From Gammaproteobacteria bacterium (lineage in GTDB: Bacteria; Pseudomonadota; Gammaproteobacteria; UBA9214): a stretch of 13,874 nucleotides of DNA. The notes under the pieces are model-generated. The model was not told the DNA's origin, did no database searches, and worked only from the letters and a program-made list of their open reading frames with translations. Positions 13,851 through 13,874 of the stretch are shown piece after piece (position 1 is the first letter of the stretch; the number at the start of each line of letters is the position of its first letter). The stretch covers positions 1 to 13,874 of the forward strand of contig JAUVNM010000014.1 in assembly GCA_030599705.1 (NCBI GenBank). Reading direction: 5' to 3'. A program made the translations under genes and the position numbers.

Positions 13851-13874
13851 AAATGCTCCCCGCTGATCTGCATA

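Noticed and set aside
13624..13866. An 80-codon open frame overlapping rpmF
   Set aside because: It starts 5 bases before rpmF in another frame. The in-frame L32 sequence with its strong AAGGAG is unmistakable, and this frame has no recognisable homology.

Overview
The window reads as a chromosomal housekeeping segment from a non-enteric gammaproteobacterium with moderately high G+C. The evidence is the gene order and the close protein matches to gammaproteobacterial families. From comEC onward the order (comEC, exbB, exbD, lpxK, Trm112-like, kdsB, LMW phosphatase, rne, rluC, HAD hydrolase, sppA, maf/yceF, yceD, rpmF) is, from memory, essentially that of Pseudomonas and its relatives. One difference is that no murB lies between the phosphatase and rne. 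Another is that lolD is followed directly by comEC, with no lolE between them. The species cannot be named from the sequence. No phage, plasmid, CRISPR, insertion-sequence or tRNA/rRNA signature was seen.

Region 1 (1-2974, + strand): the 3' part of lolD (lipoprotein release ATPase), a short gap with a G/C hairpin, then comEC (DNA uptake channel). Region 2 (2980-6157, + strand): a good sigma70-type promoter starts a probable operon exbB-exbD-lpxK-Trm112-like-kdsB. It combines a proton-driven energy transducer with lipid A 4'-phosphorylation and CMP-Kdo synthesis, so it is largely an outer-membrane/LPS unit. Region 3 (6158-6403): a gap holding a REP-type inverted doublet and an AT-rich promoter zone. 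Region 4 (6404-9272): a low-molecular-weight phosphatase on + converges on rne (RNase E) on -, with only 10 bp between them.

Region 5 (9273-9688): a 416-bp divergent regulatory region between rne and rluC. It has back-to-back promoter candidates and several inverted or direct repeats, and it probably encodes a long rne leader. Region 6 (9689-12392, + strand): rluC, an overlapping HAD phosphatase and sppA. These converge, again with a 10-bp gap, on maf/yceF (12403-12990, - strand). Region 7 (12991-13874): a 100-bp divergent region with a perfect 19-bp palindrome abutting a consensus -35 box, then yceD-rpmF, which in gammaproteobacteria usually lead into the plsX-fab fatty-acid genes.

The genes are ordinary core functions. 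The parts worth a second look are non-coding: the REP doublet with a compensated base-pair swap, the putative rne leader, and the almost leaderless yceD promoter. I found no convincing previously undescribed multi-gene system here.
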